The notes beneath the pieces are model-generated. The model was not told the origin of the DNA, searched no databases, and saw only the letters and a list, made by a program, of their open reading frames with translations. Shown here piece by piece: positions 25,019 to 35,769 of a DNA stretch of 64,000 nt (its first letter is position 1; every line of letters starts with the position of its first letter). The position numbers and the translations under genes are program-made. The stretch comes from Nelumbo lutea (Eukaryota; Streptophyta; Magnoliopsida; Proteales; Nelumbonaceae): positions 55,603,759 to 55,667,758 of the forward strand of contig JAKGHH010000003.1 in NCBI GenBank assembly GCA_022828595.1, given 5' to 3'.

Positions 25019-27540
25019 ATAAAAACTCAATTTGTCTATTGATCAAACTTGGTCATTTATTTTGAAAATAATCCCTTAATCCTAAAACTTCCAGGATTTT
25101 TGAAATTATTAGGGATAATGGGAAAATACTCTTCATAGCTTCTTTGGACTTATTTGTGTAAATAGTTCATATAGAGCAGAAGCCAGTGGTTCTATTACAA
25201 TGCTTAAAAAATAAAATTATGTGACTAGACTGAATTAGGAGTTTGAACTTTGATTGCCATCTCACCACTCTGTTCAGGTTTACTACACACTCTTCATTGA
25301 AAATGAGATACATAAATTAACGTATATATAAATAATACATAATGCTCATAAACTCTATATACACATGCTCTTCTGCTAGTTCAAGTAAAAAAAATGGCAA
25401 CTAGTTTGTTATCTCTCCAAAGTCCTCACCTAAAGTGTCCAAGTCCAACAAGTCTCCAAGAATTATTACAACTAGTGAATGACCCCATACTAAGTACATG
25501 GAATCAATAATGTTAAATTTATATTTATCAATACTTTAAATAATTATTAAAATTTTAAGAAATATTTATTTCAATAAATAGCTTTTCAATCATTATTAGA
25601 ATATGGATAGTTTTCTTTTGTTATGATAAATAGATGATTAATGATTAACTGAGATTGATAAAATATAGGCAGAAGTGATTGTGGATAATCACTTTTGCAT
25701 TTTCTTAAATTTTTAGGAATAAATTGAAAATAGTAGTAGTGGGTTGTGCATTTTAACTGCAACTTCTGAGAAAATGCCACATGTGACATATCTATATTTT
25801 TAGAAAATAAAAAGCCACTTGTCTGAATAGTAATAGTGGACTGTGTTCTTTAAAGCCATTTCTCAAAAAATGCTGTATATAAATTTAAAAAAATGTTTGG
25901 ACGATAGCCTTAAAACCTTCCTTTAAAAAAAGTTTGGAGAGCCAATGGTCAATGTCCTTTATCGTGGGGCCGCCAACGTAGCTTCCGGTGCAAACCGCAC
26001 CATGTGCCGACCGAAAATATTTGGCTGTTTACATTCCATAGCCCATGCTGTTCACAGGACTCTCTTGTTTTCACTTCCCACTCTCAGCTTGGTCAGACAA
26101 CACGTTAATTAATGAGTCCATATCTTTTAATTACAAAAAAAAAAAAAAAAAATTGTTTCAAACACATTTCAATGTGATCCATTTCCACACATTACAGACA
26201 TCACACGTCTTTAGTGTCGTGGTGAGATATATGGATACAGATCATGTTGGAAATGAGTTGGGACGGTTTTTTGTTATAAACATATCCCATCATGTAAACT
26301 CTGAGCTGATGGCTTATGTTATGAGCTATGATGAGTCACCACCACGTCAATGTTCAAGACTCGTGACTTACGAGCTAGAATTCAGATTTGATCCCAATGC
26401 AGGATTCCAACGGCCATTGTAGTTGTACAATGAAAACTAGTTGGGACTTGGGATGGTTACCAACAAAAGAATGATTCCAACACATTTCATACATGGTGGG
26501 TCCCAATCTATTAGATCAAGTTGGTAAGTTGGTAAGGGTAGGAATGTGTTTTATTGGCAGAAGATCCTAACTCGTCTAACACCACATGTTAGATGAGTGG
26601 AAATCTATTATTAATAAAACACTCCTAACACTGTTCCAATAGAACACTGCAGCGGCACAATGAGAACATCTCACTGTGATAATTTGTTGGGACAGTATTG
26701 GCAGCAGATCTGGACTTCATATGTTCCCAATAGAAAATTAGATTTCCTTGCAAAATTGGTCCTCACACCCACCATTCATAGCCCTTGCAGCACATTGGGA
26801 ATATTTTGGTACTTGAATGTTTTTATTCATGGGAGATGTTCCTAATGCACTGCTACAAGTGATGGGAGATGGGTGTAAAGACCAATTTAGTGAGGGAATC
26901 CAAACTCCAAACATGGTGGGTCAAAGTCTTTAGGGGTTTTTATTTTTACTATACAGTCCATCCCAACAAATCTTAGTTTCACCATACAGTTGGATAGGTG
27001 TCGGTTCGGAATTGATGCCAATACACAACTGGGCATTGGTGTTATAGGCAGAGTTATTTAAAATTTTGAATTGTTGTAGATCTGCAGTTGATTTCAGAAT
27101 TCTGAGATGGAGTCCAGTCTACTTATCACAAGTCTTTATAATGGATTTCAATTTTATAGTGAGATGTATAGTATCATATGACACTAGAAGGTGTTGGAAG
27201 TGTTTTTCAGTGAGAGCACATCTGATCTTCAAATATCTCCTTTGTCCATGGTGAGACGTTCTCCGGCTATCAACATACGGTGCCAATAACGTCCTAACAA
27301 GCCATTGCAGATACACCGGAAACATCTTCTATGAATGACAAGAGAGATGTTCCCATGTGTGGCTGCAGTGGCCTGTTGGGAGCGTTTTGTTGATAGTTGA
27401 TCCCTGCCTATTATCGATGTACAGTTGCAATGGTCGTTGGAAACCAGATCTGAACTCTGAACTGCTGTGCTGTCAAATGTGGACAGCCAGAGATTCTTCT
27501 GTGAAATAACCCCCACTGGCTCGATGATACGAGGTTACAG
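25019..27540. other. Intergenic with foldback hairpins, no gene recognised
   Basis: Two related inverted repeats lie here. At 26640-26870 a GCAGCGGCAC/GAACATCTC block faces its inverted relative (GAGATGTTC...TGCACTGC). At 27267-27396 there are arms of about 50 bp. Open frames of up to 125 codons (26045-26422) show no family resemblance. Two related segments near 25730-25880 (GTAGTGGGTTGTGCATTTTAA and its relative) look like an old local duplication. Confidence 0.4.
27267..27396. repeat. Short foldback hairpin, arms about 50 bp
   Basis: The left arm begins CTATCAACA and contains AACGTCCTAACAAGCCA, TTGCAG and AAACATCTT. The right arm, read on the other strand, contains CTATCAACA, AACGCTCCCAACAGGCCA, CTGCAG and GAACATCTC in the same order. 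The loop is short (around TATGAATGACAAGA). A related sequence at about 26686 carries TTGTTGGGACAGTATTGGCA. Confidence 0.6.
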
Positions 27541-28361
27541 TCGGGTCATCCATAACCGGCTCCTGGGTCGAGTTTCCGTTTGAGGTGAGCTGTGTTAAAG
27601 CCGACGACGATCTAATCTATTGATATGACAGTATTAAAATATTTATTGCAGTCTTAGCTGAGCATAGGCGTACGGCGTACCATATATGGGTCGGGGCATT
27701 TTCCTTTTATCTATCCGGATAGGAATTTATCGGGTCGAGACAATCCGTTCAAAATCCGGTCCGCTGGCATCATCCCTAGTCGCAACTCGCAGCTGAAAAA
27801 ACAAAGGGAAACCTGGACTTGAAAATGAAAATTACAGTAGAGATGAAGGGTAATATGGTAAACAAGCTTCTGCCGCTTCCCTGTCTCTCTCCCAAATGCC
27901 AAAAGCGAAAACCAAAGATTTGACCTTCCAAAAACACGCTTCATTCCTACGTCTCTGCAACTCAATGAAAACAATAAATAATAATAGGTTTCCACCGAAA
28001 CATTCTAACTCTACATCAAGATAATGTGAAAGCCACTGTAAAATTCAATTAGAATCCGCAGTTTACATTTTCCAATCCCTTCAGTCTTCAACCACCTGAT
28101 CTCCCTTTCCCAATTTCCCCTTGAAAACCCTAAAAATCTATCTTTTTATCTCTTCCAGTTTTCTTCTAATTCCACAAGGGTGGCTTTTGTGTATCCCTGA
28201 ATCATCAGTAATTGCTCTGCTGCTCCGTCTGATCTAAACCATCTTCTTGTTTCTTCATTTCCGTCAATACCCAGTTCTCTAAATGTTTTTTTGAAAGAGA
28301 CGTTATTTCGTGAATATCTGTTCAAATTCGCTGCACATTGCACTTAAATTACTCGGGAACC
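27541..28361 (+). promoter_or_regulatory. Probable promoter and 5' leader of the NECAP-like gene
   Basis: The sequence between the last repeat and the NECAP start codon is less repetitive and richer in C/T (CTTTCCC, CTCTTCC and TTCTTCT words just upstream of the ATG), as is common for plant 5' leaders. I could not place a TATA box or a transcription start with confidence. Confidence 0.3.
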
Positions 28362-28844
28362 ATGTCGTTCGGGGAAGAGGAATCGTTCGAGCACACCCTT
28401 TTAGTTGTTCGCGAAGTGTCCGTCTACAAAATCCCCCCTCGGAGCACGAGTGGTGGTTACAAATGTGGAGAGTGGCTCCAATCTGATAAGATCTGGTCGG
28501 GGCGTCTTCGTGTTGTTTCGTGTAAAGAACGTTGTGAGATCCGGCTGGAGGATTCCAACTCCGGTGAGCTCTTCGCCGCTTGCTTTGTCCTCCCCGGGCA
28601 GAGGGAGAATTCCGTTGAAACTGTTCTCGACTCGTCACGCTACTTCGTGCTGAAGATAGAGGATGGGAGGGGCAAGCATGCCTTCATTGGGTTGGGATTT
28701 GCAGAGAGGAATGAAGCATTTGATTTCAATGTTGCACTATCGGATCACGAGAAGTATGTAAAGAGGGAGAATGAGAAGGAGTCAGGAGAGGCCAGCGAAG
28801 ACTGTCAGATCGATATTCATCCTGCTGTGAATCACAGGTTGAAG
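28362..28844 (+). CDS. NECAP-like protein, coding exon 1 of 3 (gene spans 28362-52746)
   Basis: Encodes residues 1-161 of a 280-residue protein of the NECAP family (adaptin-ear-binding coat-associated protein, PHear/DUF1681 domain), a clathrin-coat accessory factor working with AP adaptors in endocytosis and vesicle traffic. The start is the ATG at 28362 (MSFGEEESFEHTLL), which gives the conserved plant N-terminus; the frame is open upstream, but only from a non-ATG codon. The PHear domain fills residues about 8-160, with the conserved VYKIPPR, GEWLQSDKIWSGRLRV and FVLKIEDGRGKHAFIGLGF blocks. The exon ends after the AAG of HRLK with a GTATGA donor, phase 0. Exon 2 resumes with EGETIRINV, as expected for the family. 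Length agrees with Arabidopsis relatives (about 270-300 residues). Molecular role is from family knowledge; exon structure is read from sequence. Confidence 0.95.
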
Positions 28845-30652
28845 GTATGATAAACAGCTGATCATCCATTTTCAGCTGAATATTCTGTTTTACATGTAAA
28901 ACTTAGATTCTATAATTAGAACAAACAACCAATTACTAAGTATCAGTAGAGGGGCTCAAGAGATTGGTGTTTCATTTTTTCTTAAGGCTAAACTCCATTA
29001 AGTATGTCAGTGGAAGGTGGCTCTTGTATATGTCTTAATCTTTTCTCTTTAATGTGTAGTTTTTTTAGTGAAGGGCCATGTCAGTTATCTATATATATAT
29101 ATTTTTTTTGAATTTGATTTGGCCGATTTGTCTAAGGGTGAAGTAGCAGAAGGATATTTAGAGTAGCTTGCTAGAATGTGAACTAAGTCATCATAGTAAG
29201 GGAACCGTTTATTCACAAAATTCGTCATTACCCTTGGTAGAAAGCCTAGTGGTATAAAGTTGCCATGTGCCGCATTATCTTTCTGCTTGAGCTCCTATAA
29301 GTCAGACTGCCAAAGACATCACCCAGGCGTTGCTTGCTGAATTGCAGTATGGACGGATCTATTAGGCCCCAGAGGAACATGCTATTGGTAATCCCTGAGA
29401 TAGACGAGCTGCAGGGAGCACCATGAAGTACAATTCCTATTGGGTAGCTTGTAGTATCCTTTAAAGATTTGTGATCAAATGGTCTTTTGATTACTAATAA
29501 TGCAGAGGCCTCTGTAATACAACTTGATCCATAGGTGTAGAGGGTCTAATTGATGCTTAAAACAACAGTACAAAAGAAAAAAGATAACCACCCAAAAAAG
29601 GTGCCTATGTTCTAGGAGATTGATATTCAGTTAGCAATCAACATCTCCATATCAAGATGCTTCCACTTTGTTTGGAACTTTGATATCCCCAAAACATATT
29701 CCTATTCATAATGGAACCTCACAAAGGATTACTGAAAAATTCAGTTATACCCAATGATAAAAAAACCATCCTATTGATAAAAATAAATAAAAAAACCATC
29801 CTAGCTCTAGGAGCCAGAGTTCAATGTGCTATTGAATGAACTTAGATAAACTGAAGCTCTGAAATTAAAGAATGGATGAGCTCTTCAGGGCAGTTGCACA
29901 TGAATGGCTTAGAGGAATTCAGCTATCTATATTTTCATCAGGAAAAAAAATTCTGAGCAGTAAGTTTCTCTTGTGCAGCCATCCAAGCAATTAATTTTTT
30001 TCTTTGATTGTTAATTCATTCCAGGTATATCTTAGATCGATTTGTCCCAACTAGCTTGTAAAAATTTTGCTGTTAAAATTGTTATGATCAGTTTGATGTG
30101 CAGAGGCTGTAGTGTGGTATCTAACCAATGCCTTGATCAGATTTGTATTGTGTCATCATGGATTTCAATATTATTTCCTTCCATGGTTGATATAAAAGTA
30201 ACTATTTCTGCCATCACCATCTGGTAATGAGTTTTATACCTTATAGTTGGTTGAATTCTGTTGATATGTGTTTGAGACCCAGTTATGGCCCAATCTTCCC
30301 ATTAAAGCAACTCAAATGTTTTTCTAGTGCTCCATGGACAATTTGGTTTATCCATTTTTTAAATCTCCAAGTAAGATGATGTGGGGCACAAAGGAACAAT
30401 AACATATTTAATTATTCTAAGATTTGGGAGGTTGGTTCATTTCTTTTATCAGAAAAAGGAAAATATTAATGTGAAATGAAGTAAATAAACAGTTGCAAAA
30501 CTCAATATTAAAAATGCAATTTGTACATTACTAATTCTCTCATCTCTGAACCGCGTTCCTTTTACAGAATATATAAAAGCCCTCAACTTGGCAAAAAAAA
30601 AGTCCATAAAATTTTGTCCTTGAAATTTCTCTCATTATAATACAAGGCCTAT

Positions 30653-31174
30653 TAGGGCTGTAAACAGATCGGATTCAGCAAAATATGAATCAGATCCAAT
30701 TATTGAAAACTTACATCCGAATCCAGTCAGATTTGAAGACCTTGGATTCGAATTTGAATCCTAATGGACTTGGATCAGATTCAGATTTAATCTGACTCTG
30801 CTTTTTCAAATACAAAAAATTAAAAGTTAATTACTTTTAAACTTTTATATATAATAAATTAATGTAAATATAACATACTGAATGCATTATATATAAATCA
30901 TATATAATATAATATAAAAAATTTTATTTTTTATAATTTGAAATATAATTATATAAATTTTATATATTAAAATCAATAAATATTGTAACATAATTGGATC
31001 CAGCTTTTAATCGGATTGGATGGAGTCAAATCCGAATTCATTCCGATTATTAATTGGATGCAATTTGCAAAATCTGAATCTGATCCAATTATGCAAACAC
31101 ATCATCTGAATCTGGGATAATCATATTGAATGTTGGATTGGGCCGTGGAGTTTCAGGCATCACTGACAGGCCTA
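30653..31174. mobile_element. hAT-type non-autonomous element, 8-bp target duplication
   Basis: Starts TAGGGCTGTAAACAG and ends CTGACAGGCCTA, so the inverted ends match as TAGG(G/C)CTGT(A/C)A. It is flanked by the perfect 8-bp duplication AGGCCTAT (30645-30652 and 31175-31182), the hAT signature. The interior is enriched in GGATTCGGAT/ATCCGAATC-like words on both sides and has no transposase frame. It lies in intron 1 of the NECAP-like gene. Confidence 0.82.
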
Positions 31175-31217
31175 AGGCCTATGCTGGAGAATTGGATGAA
31201 ATAGCTGATCCATGAAC

Positions 31218-31396
31218 AAAATGGCAACCCAGTACATGAGGCTCCCGCCAATGTGGGGTCTGGCGTCTGGGGAGGGACATTGTACTCTGCCTTACCCCTG
31301 CAGATACACAGAGGGGTTGTTTTCAAGATTTGAACCCTGGTCATCCTGGTCACAAGGAGCAACTCAACCAATGCACCAAGGCCCACCTTCAATAGG
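31218..31396 (-). mobile_element. Au SINE
   Basis: On the minus strand this 179-bp segment carries the features of the angiosperm Au SINE: a tRNA-like internal promoter B box (GGGTTCAAATCTTG reading on minus), GGGGTAAGGCAGAGTACA, and the end CCGCATTGG-type CCCCACATTGGCGGGAGCC block. It is flanked by a perfect 12-bp direct duplication TGATCCATGAAC (31206-31217 and 31397-31408), the mark of LINE-mediated retroposition. Length fits the roughly 180-bp family norm. It lies only about 30 bp beyond the hAT element, inside NECAP intron 1. Confidence 0.9.
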
Positions 31397-32151
31397 TGAT
31401 CCATGAACCTTGTTGCAAAATGGTTTAGTTTAATCTTGAGATATGTATTAAAATGAAGGCCAGCAATTCTAAACTGTGAATCTGCTTGATTCTTCCATGT
31501 TCTGGTTGGGGATTTCCTCACTCCAAAAACCAATCCTCTCTCCTTTCAGATATGTTTATTTCCTCTGTTTTTTTCTGGCAGTTCCTGATTTAGATTGAGG
31601 CCACATTTGGAATTTGCACCGGAATTTGTGAACTGACCTGGTGATATGGATCAGAAGCAGCTCCTTTCTGAGACTTCCTGGAAGCTTTTCAAGTCTATGA
31701 CTGGTTTTCCTTTTATCTCCTTTACATTTTGACCCTCAAGGATCTTTGTAAATTTGCTTAATATCAGTGGATCCAACCATTAGGAGTCAGTGTCCCGTCA
31801 TTGCTTAGCCATGTTTTTTGTTTCAAAGTGATTGGATCAGACTATCAGTGTGTTTAAAATTAATTTTTATACTTTTAATTAATTTGACATTCATTTGATC
31901 TTTAAGCAGGCATCAAACTTAGGAATTGAGCCTTAGTTGTTAAACCGCATGCTGTTGGAGGCTCATTATATTAGTATATCAACTAAACTTTACATCATAA
32001 TTGAAGTGTATACTTTCATCAGCAAAAAAAAAAGTATATTTTCTGGAAGAATGGAAATGCTAATTGGTGTATGGATTATCTTCGCTTATGTTTTGGAAGT
32101 ATGGAAATATATATACTAGTATATCATAATTGAAGTACAACAGTAGTGGGT

Positions 32152-32369
32152 TCTGCATCTTAGACATGTGATCAAATTAAAATTTGATGGCTGCTCATTT
32201 TGGAATCCAGGAAGGCACCAAGTTTGTGGTGCATTCAAAAATTCAGGAGAGCTTATCTTAGGTTATCTGTTATAAAAAGATTATCCTTGCTTATTCAAGA
32301 TCTGTTGGCCACTGGACTTAAGCTCTGATAACACAGTTAGCTCTTGATTTGTAGTTATGCTCGCCAGGT
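32152..32369 (+). pseudogene. LINE RNase H fragment, interrupted by the gag-protease element
   Basis: The plus strand reads IKLKFDGCSFWNPG, then CGAFKNSGELILGY and AYSRSVGHWT, matching the start of the RNase H domain in plant L1-type LINEs (KLNFDGCSxGNPG...GGVFRDxxG). A frameshift and stops follow. The LTR element at 32370 has landed in it; the likely 3' tail (CCTCCTTTTAATA...) continues after 35773. Confidence 0.6.
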
Positions 32370-32817
32370 TGTCACGGGGATAATCTTTGGGGCCCCGTGC
32401 GGCACTCGAAATGGGCGAGTAAGCCTACGAAACAAAGCAAACACACACAGAAAGGCAACAAGAAGGCACACTAATTAGCAAAAGGCTACTTGTATTGCAT
32501 TAATCAGTGGTAAACACAAGCACACAGTACAGTGTCGAGGGGATCTCGTGCTTAACCTTTACACGCTTATGAGCTCACTCGACTACCTACCTCCCCTCTA
32601 AGAGTACGTTAAGTTTTTGGGGGAGTGACAATATGAAACATCAAAATAATGGAAAAGCATACTAAGTAATTACAATTACGCCATTGGCGGTCCCCCTTAC
32701 AAAATACAAGCAAAGCCCACCCATGACACACATGTTGGCACCATGAAAGCACGTGGCTGGCACTCGGATGGCTCACTGTAGGTGCTTGATGGCGCGATGA
32801 AGGAGTCACCCGTGACA
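32370..32817 (-). repeat. 3' LTR of the gag-protease element
   Basis: 448 bp, TG...CA ends. Differs from 35322-35769 at three sites: GTAAACAC against GTAAGCAC, AAGTTTTT against AAGCTTTT, and GGCGCGAT against GGCACGAT. Confidence 0.95.
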
Positions 32818-32828
32818 TTCTCCCCCAC

Positions 32829-35258
32829 TCAATTCGATCTACGTCCTCGGAGATCGGCTTCGGCTGGTCGCTTATAGTCACTGTTGCGGAAGGAGGGTTC
32901 TTCTGCTGCTCCCCAAACCTGCTGTCGTCCAAGGCCGATGTGTATATTTTGGTGGCATGGTCGGGTTGGCTCATTCTGTTGGGGTTTCCTATGGCTAAGT
33001 CCTTTCCTGACAGCCTCAAGGTATGTTAGTGGCTGATCCTGTTTGGCTAAGGGGTAGGTTTGGGCCAGGTAAGGATCAAAATGGTGTTTTGGATTATTAA
33101 GGTGTGGATTCCCATACATTTTTCCCCAAGGGTATCTCACAGGGCTACTACGGGAATTAGCCTTAGGGATGATGTGAATGTGGTCCCTAGATGGCTTGAG
33201 TGGCACTCGCTCTCCCCGGTGATTGTCGTAGTAGATGTGGGCAAGGTTTGACACGGCCTTGGGTCTTCTTCTGTTGGGCCCACCAGTTGCGGGCACTTGC
33301 GGCTTCTGCTGTGAAGTCGACTGCTGCTGATGTGGTTGGCATTGAAGCTGATGTTGCTGTTGGTGTTGACTTGGGCGCTGACATTGGTGTTGGCGCTGAA
33401 AATGGACCTGTCTTGGGGGTGGCTTCTTCTTGGTGACGACTTCCCAACCGGTTCCTGTGTCGATGTGAGGTACATGACAGGGGTTCTTCCTTGTTGACGC
33501 CGAGCTGTCTTCATGGTTGATAGTTTCTTGGTACAACTGCAAAGCTGAAAGCTGCTTCCCAAGTATCTGCAAGGCTGACGAGACAGGAACCATGCAAGGG
33601 AAGTGTTCATCCAGAATAAGCAAACTGTTGATGTGTGGCATAAGTGCTGCTTCCGCCTGCTTGAGGAACTCCACTCCAAGAACTACCTGAAAATCATCCA
33701 AGGGAACCACAGATAGATTGATGGGTCCTTTCCATGGTCCCACTCGGAGTTCTACTCCACGGGCCGTGCCCTCTACTGCCTTGGCCCCGGAGTTGACAGC
33801 CTTGACCCACCCAGTTTGTTTGGTGGTGGTCAAGCCGAGTCGCTTTGCCTCCGCAAGCGAAATGAAGTTATGGGTGGCCCCAGTGTCCACCAAGGCTTGG
33901 ATCGGCCTCCCGCCGAGGGTGATGTCTACATAACTCAGTCCCTTGTGGGCTTTGGTGGGCCGCTTTGATGTGGCCTCTTTCTTGACCATGGCATTGATGA
34001 GTTGGAGGGCACCTACTCTGGGCGCCGCTGTGGGTTTCTCCTCATCGCTCTCTTCACTATCACTGAGTTTGGCGATGAGGGCAGTTATTTTCTTTCGAGT
34101 TGGACAGTCACTCGTCCAATGCTTCCCGTTGCAAAGGTAACACGGCGCAGGAGGAGGTCTCCTAGAGGATTGGTGGCCCTGGTAGCTTGGGCCTCCTTGT
34201 GGTTTCTTCCCTTGCTGGTAATTGTAGGGCTTGTTCACGGGCACTGGCTTCTCCTTTGTAGGGGTTGATTGTGGATCACCCTCACTCAAACTCCTGGTAC
34301 CTGGGCTGGATGGTCTTTGCACATCTTCCTTAGGTGTTCTCAGATCAACAAGCTGTTCAGCTATGGCCATGGCGGTGGCAAGGTCCTCAACCCCACGTCG
34401 CTAGAGTTCAAGTTCAGCCCATGGTCTGAGACCGTCCATAAAATTGAACAGAAGATCCTTGACATAGTCGTGTAGTGATTCTTGATGTCTGAGATTCTTC
34501 ATTCTTCGGCGCGCCAAGTACTCCACATTTTCTGGGTAGAACTGCCGCTTGATCTCACACTTGAATCCAACCCAAGTGTCGATGGTACGGATTCCACGTT
34601 CAATGTCTTGGCAACACCTACGCCACCATAACATCGCGATATCAGTCAAATACATAGCAGCTGTACGTACCTGAGTTTGGTTGTCAATGATGCCAGTGGC
34701 AGAGAAATATTGCTCCAATTGCCACAAGAAGTTGTCAAGCTCCCTAGCATCCCGAGCACCCGAGTAAGGTGTTGGCTCTCGGATCTTGATGTTCATGGAA
34801 GCTAGGGTGGAGGGAGTGCTTGGTGTGTTGGCCACTGCCCTTATTAGGAGAGTCATCTCATCTCTCATCTCATCCAATTGCGCTTGGAATCTGTCTAGCA
34901 CGCCCTGTAGGCTGCTTTGGGAAGGCCCAACTCCCGAATTCTGTATGGTGGTGTGCATGTCTCTGAAGGTGCCATTGAAACGTCCTTCTAGTTCCACCAC
35001 TGCATTCTCAACCGTCTCTAGGTTGAGGTGGAGTTCATCAACCCGATCTCGGGTTTCTCCCACTGTCACCTCGCAACGTAGGAGGCGCATGTCCACGGTA
35101 GCTAGTTGGTCGACTGATTTGTCGCGCTTGCTAGCTTTGGTTGTACGCCCCTTTGGGGCTTGTGTCTTGGTAGGGTCGTCAAGTGGCGCTTCGTCAGTGT
35201 CGTGGCCTTGAATCCGTCCATATGGTGTGTCATCGGAAACGCCCCAATTGCTCTTCAT
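32829..35258 (-). CDS. Gag-protease polyprotein with one internal amber codon
   Basis: One frame of 810 codons from the ATG at 35258 (MKSNWGVSDD) to a TGA at 32829-32831, broken only by TAG at codon 286 (34401-34403). The frame is open upstream into the LTR, but this ATG is the first after the primer-binding site. Domains: an acidic N-terminus and heptad-rich coiled-coil-like stretch (about 75-140); a Retrotrans_gag domain (about 175-285, with LDNFLWQLEQYF and MLWWRR); a CCHC-like knuckle CYLCNGKHWTSDC (about 373-385; three residues, not four, between the second Cys and His); an aspartic protease with LVDTGATHNFIS (Asp near 458) and VVLGVEFL; then about 200 residues rich in Gln and His, followed by an unrecognised C-terminal part. 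No reverse transcriptase, RNase H or integrase motif is present. The amber codon may be a CAG-to-TAG mutation or a readthrough site; the sequence after it (CGACGT) is not the strong CARYYA readthrough context. Confidence 0.85.
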
Positions 35259-35300
35259 TGGGTTGATGTAGGGACGAAGACGGTCCAGAGTATTTGTAGG

Positions 35301-35320
35301 AGCACCTGCTCTGATACCAA
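35301..35320 (-). other. Primer-binding site of the gag-protease element
   Basis: Minus strand TTGGTATCAGAGCAG directly inside the 5' LTR, the usual complement to the 3' end of initiator tRNA-Met. Confidence 0.85.
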
Positions 35321-35321
35321 C

Positions 35322-35769
35322 TGTCACGGGGATAATCTTTGGGGCCCCGTGCGGCACTCGAAATGGGCGAGTAAGCCTACGAAACAAAGCAAACACACAC
35401 AGAAAGGCAACAAGAAGGCACACTAATTAGCAAAAGGCTACTTGTATTGCATTAATCAGTGGTAAGCACAAGCACACAGTACAGTGTCGAGGGGATCTCG
35501 TGCTTAACCTTTACACGCTTATGAGCTCACTCGACTACCTACCTCCCCTCTAAGAGTACGTTAAGCTTTTGGGGGAGTGACAATATGAAACATCAAAATA
35601 ATGGAAAAGCATACTAAGTAATTACAATTACGCCATTGGCGGTCCCCCTTACAAAATACAAGCAAAGCCCACCCATGACACACATGTTGGCACCATGAAA
35701 GCACGTGGCTGGCACTCGGATGGCTCACTGTAGGTGCTTGATGGCACGATGAAGGAGTCACCCGTGACA
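35322..35769 (-). repeat. 5' LTR of the gag-protease element
   Basis: 448 bp, same ends as the partner LTR. It supplies the promoter on the minus strand, directed against transcription of the NECAP-like gene. Confidence 0.95.

Larger units (their letters stand above)
32370..35769 (-). mobile_element. Non-autonomous LTR retrotransposon, gag-protease only (TR-GAG-like), young
   Basis: A 3.4-kb element on the minus strand, antisense to the NECAP-like gene. The two 448-bp LTRs (32370-32817 and 35322-35769) start TGTCACGGGG and end CGTGACA and differ at only three positions, all transitions. The primer-binding site TTGGTATCAGAGCAG (tRNA-Met type) sits one base inside the 5' LTR (35320 downward) and the polypurine tract GTGGGGGAGAA lies just before the 3' LTR (32818-32828). 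Both flanks carry AGGT (32366-32369 and 35770-35773), a 4-bp duplication. Between the LTRs there is a single Gag-protease frame and no room for reverse transcriptase or integrase, so movement would need a helper element. The near-identical LTRs indicate a recent insertion. Confidence 0.9.

Noticed and set aside
28303..28653. Frames of 111 and 82 codons overlapping NECAP exon 1
   Set aside because: Shadow frames of the real exon; no family resemblance, and the exon reading is unambiguous.
34401..34403. Programmed stop-codon readthrough as the preferred explanation
   Set aside because: The downstream bases do not match the CAR-YYA context, and CAG-to-TAG mutations are common in the other elements here.
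33060..34475. Plus-strand frames up to 88 codons within the gag-protease element
   Set aside because: Antisense shadows of the Gag-protease frame.
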